Shown here in pieces: positions 47,077-58,097 of a stretch of 64,000 nucleotides of DNA. This DNA is from Welwitschia mirabilis (Eukaryota; Gnetophyta; Gnetopsida; Welwitschiales), in assembly GCA_051453625.1 (NCBI GenBank), contig JBOZIK010000001.1:268527627-268591626 (forward strand), given 5' to 3'. Numbering within the stretch: the stretch's first letter is position 1; each line of letters opens with the position of its first letter. A program made the translations under genes and the position numbers. The notes below the pieces were generated by a model. That model worked only from the letters and a program-made list of their open reading frames with translations. It was not told the origin of the DNA and searched no databases.

Positions 47077-49350
47077 ATGGAGTTTTTGCAGTCTCTGTTA
47101 GTGTACCTCCTCGCTGCGCTCGGCAGTTGTCTGGTTGTGCTTCTGCACAGCCTTATTGTCAGAAAACTGAGGAGACTTCCGCCAGGGCCCCTGGGCCTGC
47201 CAATTATTGGCAACCTTCTCCAGTTCGGCACGAAGCCTTACGAATCTCTGCAACGGCTTTCCGCCAAGTATGGAGACCTCGTGTGTCTTTTTCTGGGTTC
47301 CAAAACTATCATCGTTGTGTCGTCTCCTGCAGCAGCCAAAAAGGTGTATAAAACGTATGACAAAGAGTGTGCAGGAAGAGACCCCATGGAGGGAATCAAG
47401 GTCTTCGCTCATAACGAAAGGTCTATTGTCTTCGGCCAGCCTCACACGCACTGGAGGATGCTCAGAAGAATCTCAAACACCGAGCTTTTCAGTCCAAAGA
47501 AGCTGGAGTCGCTTCGGCACCTCAGACGCAACCAGATTCGCCTTATTCTCAGCGAAGTTTATCGCAAGTCCAAGACGCAGGCCTGCGTCAATATCCAGGA
47601 ATTGATGCTTCGATCGGCGCTGAATTTGCTCGGAAAAGTGGTGCTCAGCCGCGACATGTTTCCCCAGGACTCCAAAGAGTTTCATGATTTCAAGGACACG
47701 TTACACATGATTGTTCTGCGCGGTTTGAGGCCCAACTTCAGCGATTTTTTGCCCTTCTTTCGGTGGTTCGACCCGCAGGGCGTCGTTCGCGATGCCCACC
47801 TTTACATGAAGAAAATTTATAACATCTTCGATAAGATAATTGAGCATCGGTTGCAAACGAGGAAGCAACGTGTGCCGGAGGAGAAGGATGTGCTGGACAC
47901 TCTTTTGGATCTTCGCAGCTCTGATTTCACACTGTCGGACATCATTGTCTACCTCAGCGTAAGCTCGCGTGCCTGATTTTATTTATAACAGAGAAACAGA
48001 CACATTCTTTTGCGTAGACCATAACGATGTGATGGAACAGCTCACGCAGGTTTTACATCATCAAACTTCTAAAGATAATTATGCGACATTGATTCTAAAG
48101 CCCAGTACCTTTGCTTTCATTCTTACGTGGTAACAAATTCTTATCTCCAGTTTCCTTCTCTCTGCGCATTCGGATAAACCGCGTCGCTTCTGTGCACTGT
48201 GACCACACCTCTGCGTCACGCACCATTTTCTTCTTATATTATTCTTTTTCTTGTTGTCTGTATCAGACGAGCCAATCCCTCAGTAAAACTTGCCTGAACC
48301 TTCTCCTTCCTTATTAAAACATTAATAATTTAATTTCGTCTTTGACTACTTTTTCGCTTTTTTTACAATTTCTTTCAGGCAATTTTCGACAACCGTCTTT
48401 CCATTTCCAAGACATTTTCCATTTTCTGAAAAACTGTTTATCCTTCGTTCTCACTTGTAAACAGTTTCCGTTCCTTCCGAGTCCAAAGTAACCACCATGC
48501 CTGAGAAACGCATATTTTGGCGGAATTAGCACTTGCAAAACTATTTCAATTAGTGTTTGTTACTTTCTTTTCGGTTAACAGTGATTTACAGTGTCCGCTG
48601 TAGGAATGAAAAGGAAATTCCCATTTCCAGTGTTTCTGACGCGCAGTGAAAACCTGCATCAAATCATCACCAGAGGCCCTGATTTCCTTCTCTTATGTCT
48701 CTTGACAGGACATTTTCATTGCCGGCACCGACACAACGACGGTGACCATGGAATGGGCGATGGCGGAGCTGATAAGGAACCCGAAAGTGATGAGAAAAGC
48801 ACAGGCAGAGATAGACGCAGCGGTGGGTCAATCCCGCCTGGTAGAAGAAACGGACATGGAGAAACTGCCATATCTCCAAGCGGTGGTGAAGGAGACATTC
48901 CGTATGCACGCGCCAGTGCCAACACTGCTTCCCCACAGGGCCGAACAGAGCTGCGAGATCGAAGGCTACATAATCCCAAAGAACGCGCAGATAATAATCA
49001 ACTTCTGGGCGATTTCCAAAGACCCCTCCATCTGGGAAGATCCCTGGACCTTCAAACCAGAAAGATTTCTGCAAGCAAACATGGATTACAGGGGCCAAAA
49101 CTTCGAGCTGATTCCGTTCGGCGCCGGACGCAGAATTTGTGCGGGAATGCCATTAGCGAGCGTGGTTATCCACAGCTTGCTGGGTGCGCTGGTCCAGGCA
49201 TTCGATTGGTCGACGCCGAGTGGGATGAGCCCAGAAGATATGGACATGAGCGACGAGTTCGCGATTGCAAGGCACAAGGCCATCGCGCTGGAAGTGCTTC
49301 CCGCCACACGTTTGCCGTGTCAGTTTTATGCAGATACCATTCACCTGTAA
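47077..49350 (+). CDS. Cytochrome P450, 71 clan, CYP76-like (2 exons)
   Basis: This gene encodes a membrane-bound mono-oxygenase that uses NADPH-P450 reductase and O2 on the cytosolic face of the endoplasmic reticulum. Exons 47077-47958 and 48709-49350 give 507 residues without stops. The intron (47959-48708) is GT-AG, phase 0, at the position conserved in A-type P450s, just before the I helix. Visible in order: hydrophobic anchor (about 4-28), hinge PPGP (35-38), C-helix WRMLR (126-130), oxygen-binding AGTDTT (299-304), K-helix ETFR (356-359), PERF (411-414) and heme loop FGAGRRICAG (431-440) with Cys438. The stretch from the I helix to FELIPFGAGRRIC is most like CYP76, a family oxidising monoterpenols, diterpenes and xenobiotics; CYP75- or CYP706-like membership is possible. 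The substrate is unknown. An in-frame ATG at 46993 would add 28 basic residues; 47077 places the anchor at the N terminus and is preferred. Confidence 0.93.
47959..48708 (+). other. P450 intron
   Basis: This 750-bp intron begins GTAAGC and ends in a pyrimidine-rich tract followed by TTGACAG. Splicing joins ..VYLS to DIFIAGTDTT in frame. If it is retained, the reading frame stops at 47974-47976, six codons past exon 1. Its composition is AT-richer than the exons but less so than the repeats. Confidence 0.9.
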
Positions 49351-49529
49351 TGTTGTTGGTCGCCATTTGTGAGTCCCATCGAGATTCTTATATTCTGTGT
49401 TGTTGTTTTCACTGGTGGACGGGCATCCTTTTACGTTGTGATGATAGACCCACAATAAGTGTGGCTCTCTTTCATGAATTCCTGGGGGAGTTGTCATCCT
49501 CAATAAGTCTGTTGCATTTAGAGGATTGA

Positions 49530-49990
49530 GACCTTCTATTCATGTAATTATGAATTCGCTTTCGCATTTTTGTAAGTATTATATTGATAAGGTTTCTGTA
49601 TTTTCTTTGAATTTCAGGAGACATTCATGTTGATGTAACTAATGCAATAAGGTTATATGTAAAGATAGTGATGAATCTATGCAAATTCAAACTGTCTTAA
49701 AACAATAAATATTGTTTTTATATCGTTTTGTTACAAAAGGATGGATGGATGGTTGTATTATTATATTAGCTCTTATCATATTGATAAGGCTTTTGTTTTT
49801 TTTGTAAGATTCAACGCCTATTCCTATTCATGTATCATGAAAGAAGAATGTTAATAAGGTCCTATATAAGATGCTAATAGGACTATGCAATTTCAATATT
49901 TTTCAAAACAATAAGTATCATCTTTTCATTGCTTTGGATGGATGAATGGACTTTTGTACTAGTTCTTATTCTAATGTACTATACTTTTCT
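49530..49990 (+). repeat. Diverged tandem duplication in the P450 3' flank
   Basis: Sequence at about 49530-49779 recurs at 49780-49990. Shared blocks in order are TATTGATAAGG, a T-run, ATTCATGT, AATAAGGT.TATAT, GACTATGCAA.TTCAA (TCTATGCAAATTCAA in copy 1), AAAACAATAA, GGATGGATG and AGCTCTTAT/AGTTCTTAT. The copies are much diverged. The first contains the probable 3' end of the transcript. Confidence 0.65.
49704..49709 (+). terminator. Polyadenylation signal of the P450
   Basis: AATAAA lies 354 bp after the stop codon, within a T-rich stretch. The duplicated 3' flank has AATAAG at the equivalent place (about 49911), so the first copy is the likely functional one. Confidence 0.5.
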
Positions 49991-50417
49991 TTATTTAAAT
50001 GTATCTTGCCTGTAATGTCAATAATTCGTTTCTCAAGAATCATGATAGGTTTTACCTCATGAAGATTACAATTTGGATCCTAGTCTAAGAGGATAAATTA
50101 GTCATTCTTCTTTGTCCTAAAGTGATAGGATGGCTTCATTACCACCACAAGATAATTGTTTGAAATGATTTCATTAGTACACAGGTCACTTATGGGTGGA
50201 GACATACTATTATGTATAGTTCCTTATTTATACATGTACTTAATGTCCATTTCTAAAGCAAAGATTCTTTCTACATCCTGCTAATTGTAATTGCATGACA
50301 AAAGGCAATGATTGCTGATGTCAAAGTAAAGAAGACATGACACTTTGTGAGACAACAGAATTAATGTCTATTAATAGTTAATAAAAATATGACATTTTAT
50401 CCATTAAAATTCATTAC

Positions 50418-50494
50418 ATGCTTTAAGTAAGCATAATATGCTTTATCAAGCATACGATGCTTGGCCAAATGTAATATGCTAACCCAAGCATAAT
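50418..50494. repeat. Four-unit hairpin minisatellite (AAGCAT/ATGCTT)
   Basis: Units of 20, 19, 19 and 19 bp start at 50418, 50438, 50457 and 50476. Each has the form ATGCTT-(5 bases)-AAGCAT-AAT, a self-complementary hairpin; unit 3 has lost its right arm and unit 4 has ATGCTA. The result is a row of AAGCAT hexamers in alternating orientation every 9-11 bp. Confidence 0.75.
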
Positions 50495-52178
50495 AATAAA
50501 ACTAATTAGTAAACAACATAAAATAATCGATAATAATATCTTTGTATAGTGAATTACTTTAGATCCCTAGAGTTTAAAGTTTTAGAGTGTTAGCATCGTC
50601 GAGTGCTTTATCACTCTCGATTTGCAATCGTTCTATGAATTTTTAATGTTTAATTAATATTCTCATATACATATCATTCTTTACCTTTTTTAATGTTTTA
50701 TTTGACTAATTGAATTTCATATTTTGTATCTCACACTTTAAGCATTTTACTATGTTGTACATTATATTCATATCTAATATTTTCGTCCTTCCATTCCTTT
50801 GATCTGCCATATTTGATCTTCGTTTTCCTTAGTTACAAGTGAAATAAATATTATTCTCATGTGATGTTGGTAAAAGTTAATTGGCAATGTTAATTCTCTA
50901 ATGTTTTGATGCTAGAAGGAGGGCATCATCTTACTTTTTAGCTTTTATTTTCTTACTTTTGTTCTCGTGATCCTCTCGTCCTAAACACATTACACCTATA
51001 AAACTATCCTATCATGTCATCAAAGCATATTACGCATGTCTTTAACTTTGTTATTTTTCATCTTGCACTGACCTTTCCTTAAGCTTGTGCATTTCATTTT
51101 CACTCATCAATCTTAGTAATGTAATAAATGTTTATTTATCTTTATTATTTTTACTATTATGATGGTGATTTCTTCTAGCTAGAACAACCATCTTCAGAAA
51201 TAAAACTTCTTGTCTTATGAAAAAATCTTTTTAGATTAGGAGATTACCTTGGATAAATGTTAGGTAACATCTAACAATAAGGTACAACACAATCTACCCA
51301 AGTTTAACCCAGTTAATCTTAACATAAGATTAGAACTTGTGAGCATTATACAAATTGTTGTATCAAACCACAAGTCTACTTTAAACTCTAATAAGGACCA
51401 TCCTAGTGATGCTATAGTTAACAAGATTAACCATTCATCCACCAATCCTTAAGAGACTTAATTAGTGAATCCCATGTGGTTTATAGATCATTTTGAAGGT
51501 TTTCACCCCTCGTGAGCCATAAATGTACATAAAGCTTATGTATTAAGTGGAAAATATTTTTCCTCTAACTTTTATCCATGATGCACATTTATTGTTATAT
51601 ACAAGGCCTCTTTTCATCCTATTTATGATTAATCTTTATGACTAAATCAAATCCTCTTCCAACCAAGATTTAGTCCATACATCATCAACTGTGATTATCC
51701 CGACTAGCACTTTCACAACCTTTTGATCTTATTAGTTCAACACTTAACACATTATGTAACTACCTCCAAGAGAGCGCACTCATTTGTTCTTATATTGATA
51801 TGAATGTTTTTCATATAAATCATGTGCCTACTACTATTGTACCTCTTAATCCTACTATGGAGCCCTTTTTGCCTTTTGGTGTGCACTTTAAAATAAGCCA
51901 TGTTGCATCTCTAGCTAAAGTGATGCCTGCCATGACATCTAGGACCCTTCTCTCATTCATTCCTTTCACACAAGCTAATTTGTATCTTATTTTATCACTT
52001 TTGAATTAGCCAACACATGTCCCATCAATGGCATAACCTTTCCAACCATTTTGTGTACCATGTATCATAATTCCACCTATGCGTCTCAACTACTTAGAAA
52101 GCTAATGTACAAATTTATGATATACAAATGTCTAATCAATTCTCATATATAATTAAGGCATTATTTTTCTTTTTTTTT

Positions 52179-52196
52179 TGTGTGTGTGTGTGTGTG
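52179..52196. repeat. TG microsatellite
   Basis: Nine TG units follow a run of T and are followed by TTTATGTGTGTAT. Confidence 0.9.
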
Positions 52197-53085
52197 TTTA
52201 TGTGTGTATAACTTCATCATTAATCCTATTATACACTAATTAGTTTTAAAAAATATAAGCCATCATTTAAAATCATACAAAATTTTGTAATGTACCATTT
52301 ACTTTATATGTTGAAATCTTATAAGATTACTACAATTTTTTTCCAATTTTAATTTTATTTTCTTTGATTTTTAATTTAAATAAAAAATATTATTATTAGA
52401 ATTATTACCATGATCATACGCTTTTTTTTAATTCTACCTACAAGCTTGTAAAAGGTTTAAATAAATCCTTTAGGAGGTATATTATTTTCATGTTTGAATA
52501 ACTTAATTCATGGTTAGATTATATCATTATTTCTAGGGGTTATTAGCTTAGTTAGATGAAATAGCATAGATAACCTCTTGCACATGAGCTACATAAGGCA
52601 TAAATTTGCAACCTTTATTACCCTTCAAATGACCTCAAATGCATCATACAGGTTCATCTTTGAAAATGGCCATCTAAAACAAATGTTGTATTTAAAAATG
52701 CTTTATCATTTGTGATTATAATATTATATAGGAAATGGCAACAGAATGATAAAGGGTTAAATTTGAAAAGTCAATATGAAAGAAAGCAAGTAAATTATAT
52801 AGTACATTTATAATTAATAATAAAATAAGAAATATGTAATAACCTTGTAAGATGTTCATGTAGAAATTAACCAAACTAGATTGGATGCAAAAATTATGGT
52901 TTTGTTGTGTTTTAACAAAAAATTGATAATTTAACATATCCTTTATTTTGTTTATCTTTTTACTAGTGAAAAATGTGTTTGTATACATATTTTTTCTCAT
53001 ATAATACACAAAGATAGCTTTGTTATTAACCATATGTATTAATTATAACACTTGTTATTATAATTTTCAAATTTAGAATAGAATA

Positions 53086-53241
53086 CTAACTTTAGGGCAA
53101 TTTTTTACTTTTTAAAATTTGTAACAATAGATTTATCTTTCACGAAGTGCCTAAAAAAATGACTCAACTTTACGACAATTTTTTACTTTTTAAAATTTGT
53201 AACAATAGATTTATCTTTCACAAAGTGCCTAAAAAAATGAC
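53086..53241. repeat. 78-bp tandem duplication
   Basis: CAATTTTTTACTTTTTAAAA...GTGCCTAAAAAAATGA occurs from 53098 and again from 53176. The copies differ at only a few positions (for example CGAAG against CAAAG), so this is a fairly recent event. Confidence 0.85.
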
Positions 53242-53882
53242 CCTTCACTAAGAAAATGCAAAGCGACATTTACATTTCATAAGAAAAAAGGGGTTGTCTC
53301 ATAACTTTTGGCCCCAAACTAAACTCAAATATTGAAATTCCATAAACATTAAAATAAATGCTCTGGAAGTTCGACCTTAAGAATTGTTTATTATTACATA
53401 TAACCCATACCAAATACATTGAAACCCCAATTAGTATGCTTCCCTACAAAGATAACCTCGAAACCAACTGCATGTCAATAAATAAATAAAATTTAGTAAA
53501 AGAGAGAACGCAAAGGTAAAACGCCAATGAGAAGCCCTTGCTCTCAGTTGCAGTTGACGGACAGTTGTTTCCTTGCTAGCATTCCAAGTCCTGTTTAAGC
53601 GTCTCTTTTGGAGTTTGCTGTTANNNNNNNNNNNNNNNNNNNNNNNNNNNNNNNNNNNNNNNNNNNNNNNNNNNNNNNNNNNNNNNNNNNNNNNNNNNNN
53701 NNNNNNNNNNNNNNNNNNNNNNNNNNNNNNNNNNNNNNNNNNNNNNNNNNNNNNNNNNNNNNNNNNNNNNNNNNNNNNNNNNNNNNNNNNNNNNNNNNNN
53801 NNNNNNNNNNNNNNNNNNNNNNNNNNNNNNNNNNNNNNNNNNNNNNNNNNNNNNNNNNNNNNNNNNNNNNNNNNNNNNNNAA

Positions 53883-53939
53883 GATTTCAAAGAAAGGACA
53901 AGAGCGTATGCTGCGAAGTCAGTGCTGCAGAAGTTTTGA
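53883..53939 (+). CDS. Possible C-terminal exon end, truncated by a gap
   Basis: After the gap 53624-53880 a frame reads DFKERTRAYAAKSVLQKF and then a stop. The stretch is less AT-rich than its surroundings, has CpG, and uses GC-ending codons (GCG, CTG, GTG, CAG), which suggests real coding sequence. I do not recognise the protein. It could equally be a chance frame in a GC-richer spot. The upstream part, if any, lies in the gap or in 53520-53623. Confidence 0.3.
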   Translation, partial: DFKERTRAYAAKSVLQKF

Positions 53940-55180
53940 GTGTCCGACTTGTACACTTTATGCAGGGATAGTTTTGATGTGAAGCGTGCCGTGCCTTAAT
54001 GACATTCATTAAAATGTATTAACTGAATAGAAAACAACATTCAACATGCACATGTGTGGTAGCAGGTAGCTTACATCATTGCAGATGTCACTGATTGTGG
54101 CCCTTCACTGAACTTAAAAAACTTTGGGATCTTAGTTCACATTTGGTGCTGAGAATTTGCTGATTCTCATTGGATGTAACACTTTNNNNNNNNNNNNNNN
54201 NNNNNNNNNNNNNNNNNNNNNNNNNNNNNNNNNNNNNNNNNNNNNNNNNNNNNNNNNNNNNNNNNNNNNNNNNNNNNNNNNNNNNNNNNNNNNNNNNNNN
54301 NNNNNNNNNNNNNNNNNNNNNNNNNNNNNNNNNNNNNNNNNNNNNNNNNNNNNNNNNNNNNNNNNNNNNNNNNNNNNNNNNNNNNNNNNNNNNNNNNNNN
54401 NNNNNNNNNNNNNNNNNNNNNNNNNNNNNNNNNNNNNNNNNNNNNNNNNNNNNNNNNNNNNNNNNNNNNNNNNNNNNNNNNNNNNNNNNNNNNNNNNNNN
54501 NNNNNNNNNNNNNNNNNNNNNNNNNNNNNNNNNNNNNNNNNNNNNNNNNNNNNNNNNNNNNNNNNNNNNNNNNNNNNNNNNNNNNNNNNNNNNNNNNNNN
54601 NNNNNNNNNNNNNNNNNNNNNNNNNNNNNNNNNNNNNNNNNNNNNNNNNNNNNNNNNNNNNNNNNNNNNNNNNNNNNNNNNNNNNNNNNNNNNNNNNNNN
54701 NNNNNNNNNNNNNNNNNNNNNNNNNNNNNNNNNNNNNNNNNNNNNNNNNNNNNNNNNNNNNNNNNNNNNNNNNNNNNNNNNNNNNNNNNNNNNNNNNNNN
54801 NNNNNNNNNNNNNNNNNNNNNNNNNNNNNNNNNNNNNNNNNNNNNNNNNNNNNNNNNNNNNNNNNNNNNNNNNNNNNNNNNNNNNNNNNNNNNNNNNNNN
54901 NNNNNNNNNNNNNNNNNNNNNNNNNNNNNNTCCGACTTGTACACTTGATGCAGGGATAGTTTTGATGTGAAACGTGCCGTGCCTTAATGACATTCATTAA
55001 AATGTAGTAACTGAATAGAAAACATCATTCAACACGCACATATGTGGTTGCAGGTAGCTTACATCATTGCAGATGTCACTGATTGTAGGCCCTTCATTGA
55101 ACTTAAAAACCTTTGGGATCTTAGTTCACATTTGGTGCTGAGAATTTGCTGATTCTCATTGGATGTAACACTTTGAATTC
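53937..55180. repeat. Near-identical 245-bp repeat flanking a 745-N gap
   Basis: The segments 53944-54185 and 54931-55174 (TCCGACTTGTACACTT... to ...TTGGATGTAACACTTT) differ at only about ten positions. The gap 54186-54930 lies between them. Either a segment of about 1 kb is tandemly duplicated or two haplotypes were placed in series. The sequence has single-copy character. No gene is recognised in it. Confidence 0.8.
54186..54930. other. Assembly gap, 745 N
   Basis: Unreadable. If the flanking repeats come from a tandem duplication, it should contain a second copy of the region holding the possible exon at 53883. Confidence 0.7.
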
Positions 55181-55424
55181 TCAAGGAGATATTATGGGGC
55201 ATTGGTTTCCACATATAGATGCATGGCCATTTTGTTAATTGGCCAAGAAACTGTACCAATATTTAAAAGGCATGTTGAATTTAAAGTTTCAAGTGATCAT
55301 ACTTTTCCCAAAAATGCAAGGAATTCAAAGGTTTCAATTCAAGGTCTTTTAAAATAGAAAATGAGTGCCCGAATAATTAGGGGATGTCTTATTTGAAATG
55401 TTTAGTGGTCATACCTCACCTTTA

Positions 55425-56000
55425 GAAATACATCTATCATGATTATCGAAATGAATATTTTCATTACATCCATGACCTCATAGTAGACTAATCATTTATC
55501 TAAAGATTTAAACCCATTACCTCTCAAATGAAGGACAAGTTTCTCACGAGTTGGACCACCATTTCATTAGCAGTGTCTCACAGTTGGACTACCACCCAAT
55601 TTTTAATGATCCTACCTTTCCCCTTAGGAGTATAACCACTACAATTACCTAAATGAATAATTTAATTATGTCTAACATCCTCATAGTATGCCAATTAGGT
55701 CATCCAAAAATCTAATTCCATTACCTCTTGAATGAAGGATAAGTAACACCCCAACTGAACTATCATTCCCTTAGTAGTGCTTCATTAATTAAACTACCAT
55801 CCTTTTGCTACTAAATCAAAAAATAATGGGATGTCAAATTCAAAACATTTGAATGAACATCTCTTCTTTTGAAGTGTAATAGATATGATGATTTAAATTA
55901 ATAATTTAATTATGTATAGCACTATATAGTGTGCTAAGCAAGATATCCAAAGGTTCAAATTCATGACCTCTTAAATGGAGGGCATCTAGATTTTGAGGAA
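55425..56000 (-). repeat. Three tandem tRNA-like (SINE-type) units
   Basis: Three units of about 200-250 bp share the order AATGAATAATTT.ATTATGT, CTCATAGTATGC, then an antisense tRNA-like end (CCCATTACCTCTCAAATGA or variants) and, in the first two, CACGAGTTGGACCACCA-like or CCCCAACTGAACTA-like text. On the minus strand the first unit has an A-box-like TGGTCCAACTCG and a B-box-like GGGTTTAAATC. This fits a tRNA-derived SINE head repeated in tandem. Members are well decayed. Confidence 0.5.
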
Positions 56001-56261
56001 GCAAGGCTATGTCAGACCTTAAAAACATCATTAAAAATGAAAATATGAGTTTCAATACAAGAAAAAAGAGGTACCGAGTAACATCCCATAATTAGAGAAA
56101 CATAAAAACGTCAAACCACTACTAGACCATAGTCTCATCAAAATAAAATAACATAGCTTTAATAGGAAAATCTCTACATAATCTAGATGAAATAAAATTC
56201 AGGATGTAAAGTTTGAATCATTTTCTTTCACACATTAGATGCTATATCATGGCTACCTCTA

Positions 56262-56420
56262 AAGGGGGATGTGTAATACCTAGAATTTAACACTTAAAAA
56301 ACTTCATGTAGCCCTGATACCAAAATGTAATACCTCAAATTTCTAATATCAAAAATTTCTATAGTTGAAAAACTTAATACTTTGATGCCAAGATGTAATA
56401 CTTGACTTTTTACGACCAAA
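56262..56420. repeat. Cluster of LTR-end sequences (TGTAATAC)
   Basis: AAAGGGGGATG, a polypurine-tract-like sequence, runs into TGTAATACC at 56272. TGTAATAC recurs at 56324 and 56394, each time preceded by a PBS-like complement: GCCCTGATACCA (56309-56320; reverse TGGTATCAGGGC) and TTGATGCCAAGA. It looks like LTR termini left by several insertions or deletions at one spot. Confidence 0.5.
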
Positions 56421-56824
56421 GTTTCATAAGATATAATAATAGTAAAATGTAGTTTCCTAGGGTTTAGACTAAAATAGCTATTAAAAATAAGCCTAATGGA
56501 ATGATCATGTTAAATCTAGCTCTTAAATGAACATCTCCACATCTAGGAAATGATTTGCTTTATGGGTCTAATGAAAACTCTTTTAACATAAAATATTTAC
56601 AAGTTATTCTCATTAATAATAAGGGTCAAATGAAAATCTCAAAATCTTGGTTTTAGCCTATAAACCATAATGCCATGGATACCTAAAGAATTCTAGAATC
56701 CTCATTGTATATGATGATGGCACAAATAACATTTTATAAGCATAGAACTTTATAAGACTTTTATCCAAATTCGACATTTGAAATAAAGGTATCTATTATA
56801 ATATATATGTATATATATTTATGA

Positions 56825-56890
56825 AGACTTGAACCCATGACCTCACATGATCTATCTCAACCTCCTCTTAATAACCAATTGAGATAGTAG
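56825..56890 (-). ncRNA. tRNA-derived sequence with A and B boxes (SINE head)
   Basis: On the minus strand TATCTCAATTGG (56886-56875) matches the Pol III A box TRGCNNAGYNGG and GGGTTCAAGTCT (56836-56825) matches the B box GGTTCGANTCC. The spacing is right for a tRNA. The anticodon and acceptor stems do not pair convincingly, so it is a tRNA-derived SINE head or tRNA pseudogene, not a working tRNA. Confidence 0.5.
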
Positions 56891-57074
56891 GAAAACTAAG
56901 AAAAGGCTTGACAGTTCACTTTAATAACAAAGACCAAGCACAATTTTGAACATGAGACTTACTGCCTTTCAAATTTAACTAATAAATTTGAGAGATCTAA
57001 CTTTAAGTATTTGAATAAATTTAGGGGAAGTCTAATTAAATATAGCTCGATTTGTAAAAAGGAAATGATACTTA

Positions 57075-57148
57075 CAGGGCTTGAACCTGCAACCCATGAT
57101 ACTTTACCTATTTTTAATAAAGGGCTTGAACCCGCAACCCATTGTAAT
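57075..57148 (-). repeat. Two B-box-like copies before a gap
   Basis: GGGCTTGAACCTGCAACCC and GGGCTTGAACCCGCAACCC occur 46 bp apart. In antisense they read as tRNA T-arm/B-box sequences (GGTTCAAGCCC). The second runs into the 204-N gap 57149-57352. Confidence 0.5.
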
Positions 57149-57469
57149 NNNNNNNNNNNNNNNNNNNNNNNNNNNNNNNNNNNNNNNNNNNNNNNNNNNN
57201 NNNNNNNNNNNNNNNNNNNNNNNNNNNNNNNNNNNNNNNNNNNNNNNNNNNNNNNNNNNNNNNNNNNNNNNNNNNNNNNNNNNNNNNNNNNNNNNNNNNN
57301 NNNNNNNNNNNNNNNNNNNNNNNNNNNNNNNNNNNNNNNNNNNNNNNNNNNNTGGTTCCTTTGCTTTTCAGACAACCAACTACATCGCTACTTATGACTT
57401 CCATAAGCATGTTAGTTTATAGAGACATTGGTTTGATGAAGGTGGTGAAAGTGGTGGAAGCGGTGGAGG

Positions 57470-57807
57470 ATTTCATTACCTTACAAGACCACTGGGTAAA
57501 TAATAAATAACAATTATGCTTGCCATAATTAATAAATAATAAATCAAATATTAGTAGCAATAATAAAATATTCCATAAATGTGGTAGCAANNNNNNNNNN
57601 NNNNNNNNNNNNNNNNNNNNNNNNNNNNNNNNNNNNNNNNNNNNNNNNNNNNNNNNNNNNNNNNNNNNNNNNNNNNNNNNNNNNNNNNNNATTACCTTAC
57701 AAGACCACTGGGTAAATAATAAATAACAATTATGCTTGTCATAATTAATAAATAATAAATCAAATATTAGTAGCAATAATAAAATATTCCATAAATGTGG
57801 TAGCAAT
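57470..57807. repeat. Duplicated 120 bp around a 100-N gap
   Basis: ATTACCTTACAAGACCACTG...AATGTGGTAGCAA (57475-57590) recurs at 57691-57806 with one difference seen. The gap 57591-57690 lies between. This is most likely an assembly artefact and not a biological repeat. Confidence 0.8.
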
Positions 57808-58097
57808 TACAATTCAAGATATTTTTTGACATCTAAAAATAATAACTCTAGATATTAAGCATATCTATTCAAAATAATTTCAACTTCAAATCCATAACTC
57901 ATTGGCATTTTCTAAAATGAGCAATTAAATGAATAAAGCCAAAGTACAAAATAATTATTATGGGACTATTAGCTATAAAGGAAAAGATCTAAGAATTAAC
58001 ATGAAATATTAGCCTTATAAAATTTCATATTCTCTTTTAACTTATTTATCAAGATATTTTAAACATAAATCTTGATAGTTAAAATTTGGGACATGAC

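Larger units (their letters stand above)
49991..53085. other. AT-rich intergenic DNA
   Basis: No gene is recognised. Short open frames at 51260-51445 (minus), 51800-52009 and 52716-53033 (minus) lack family features. The interval holds the hairpin minisatellite at 50418 and a TG microsatellite at 52179, listed separately. Confidence 0.5.

Noticed and set aside
46965-49503. Minus-strand and alternative-frame ORFs over the P450 (such as 48591-49529 plus and 48667-49098 minus)
   Set aside because: They are shadows of GC-rich coding sequence and lack family motifs.
56825-56890. Functional tRNA gene
   Set aside because: A and B boxes are present, but acceptor and anticodon stems do not pair convincingly.
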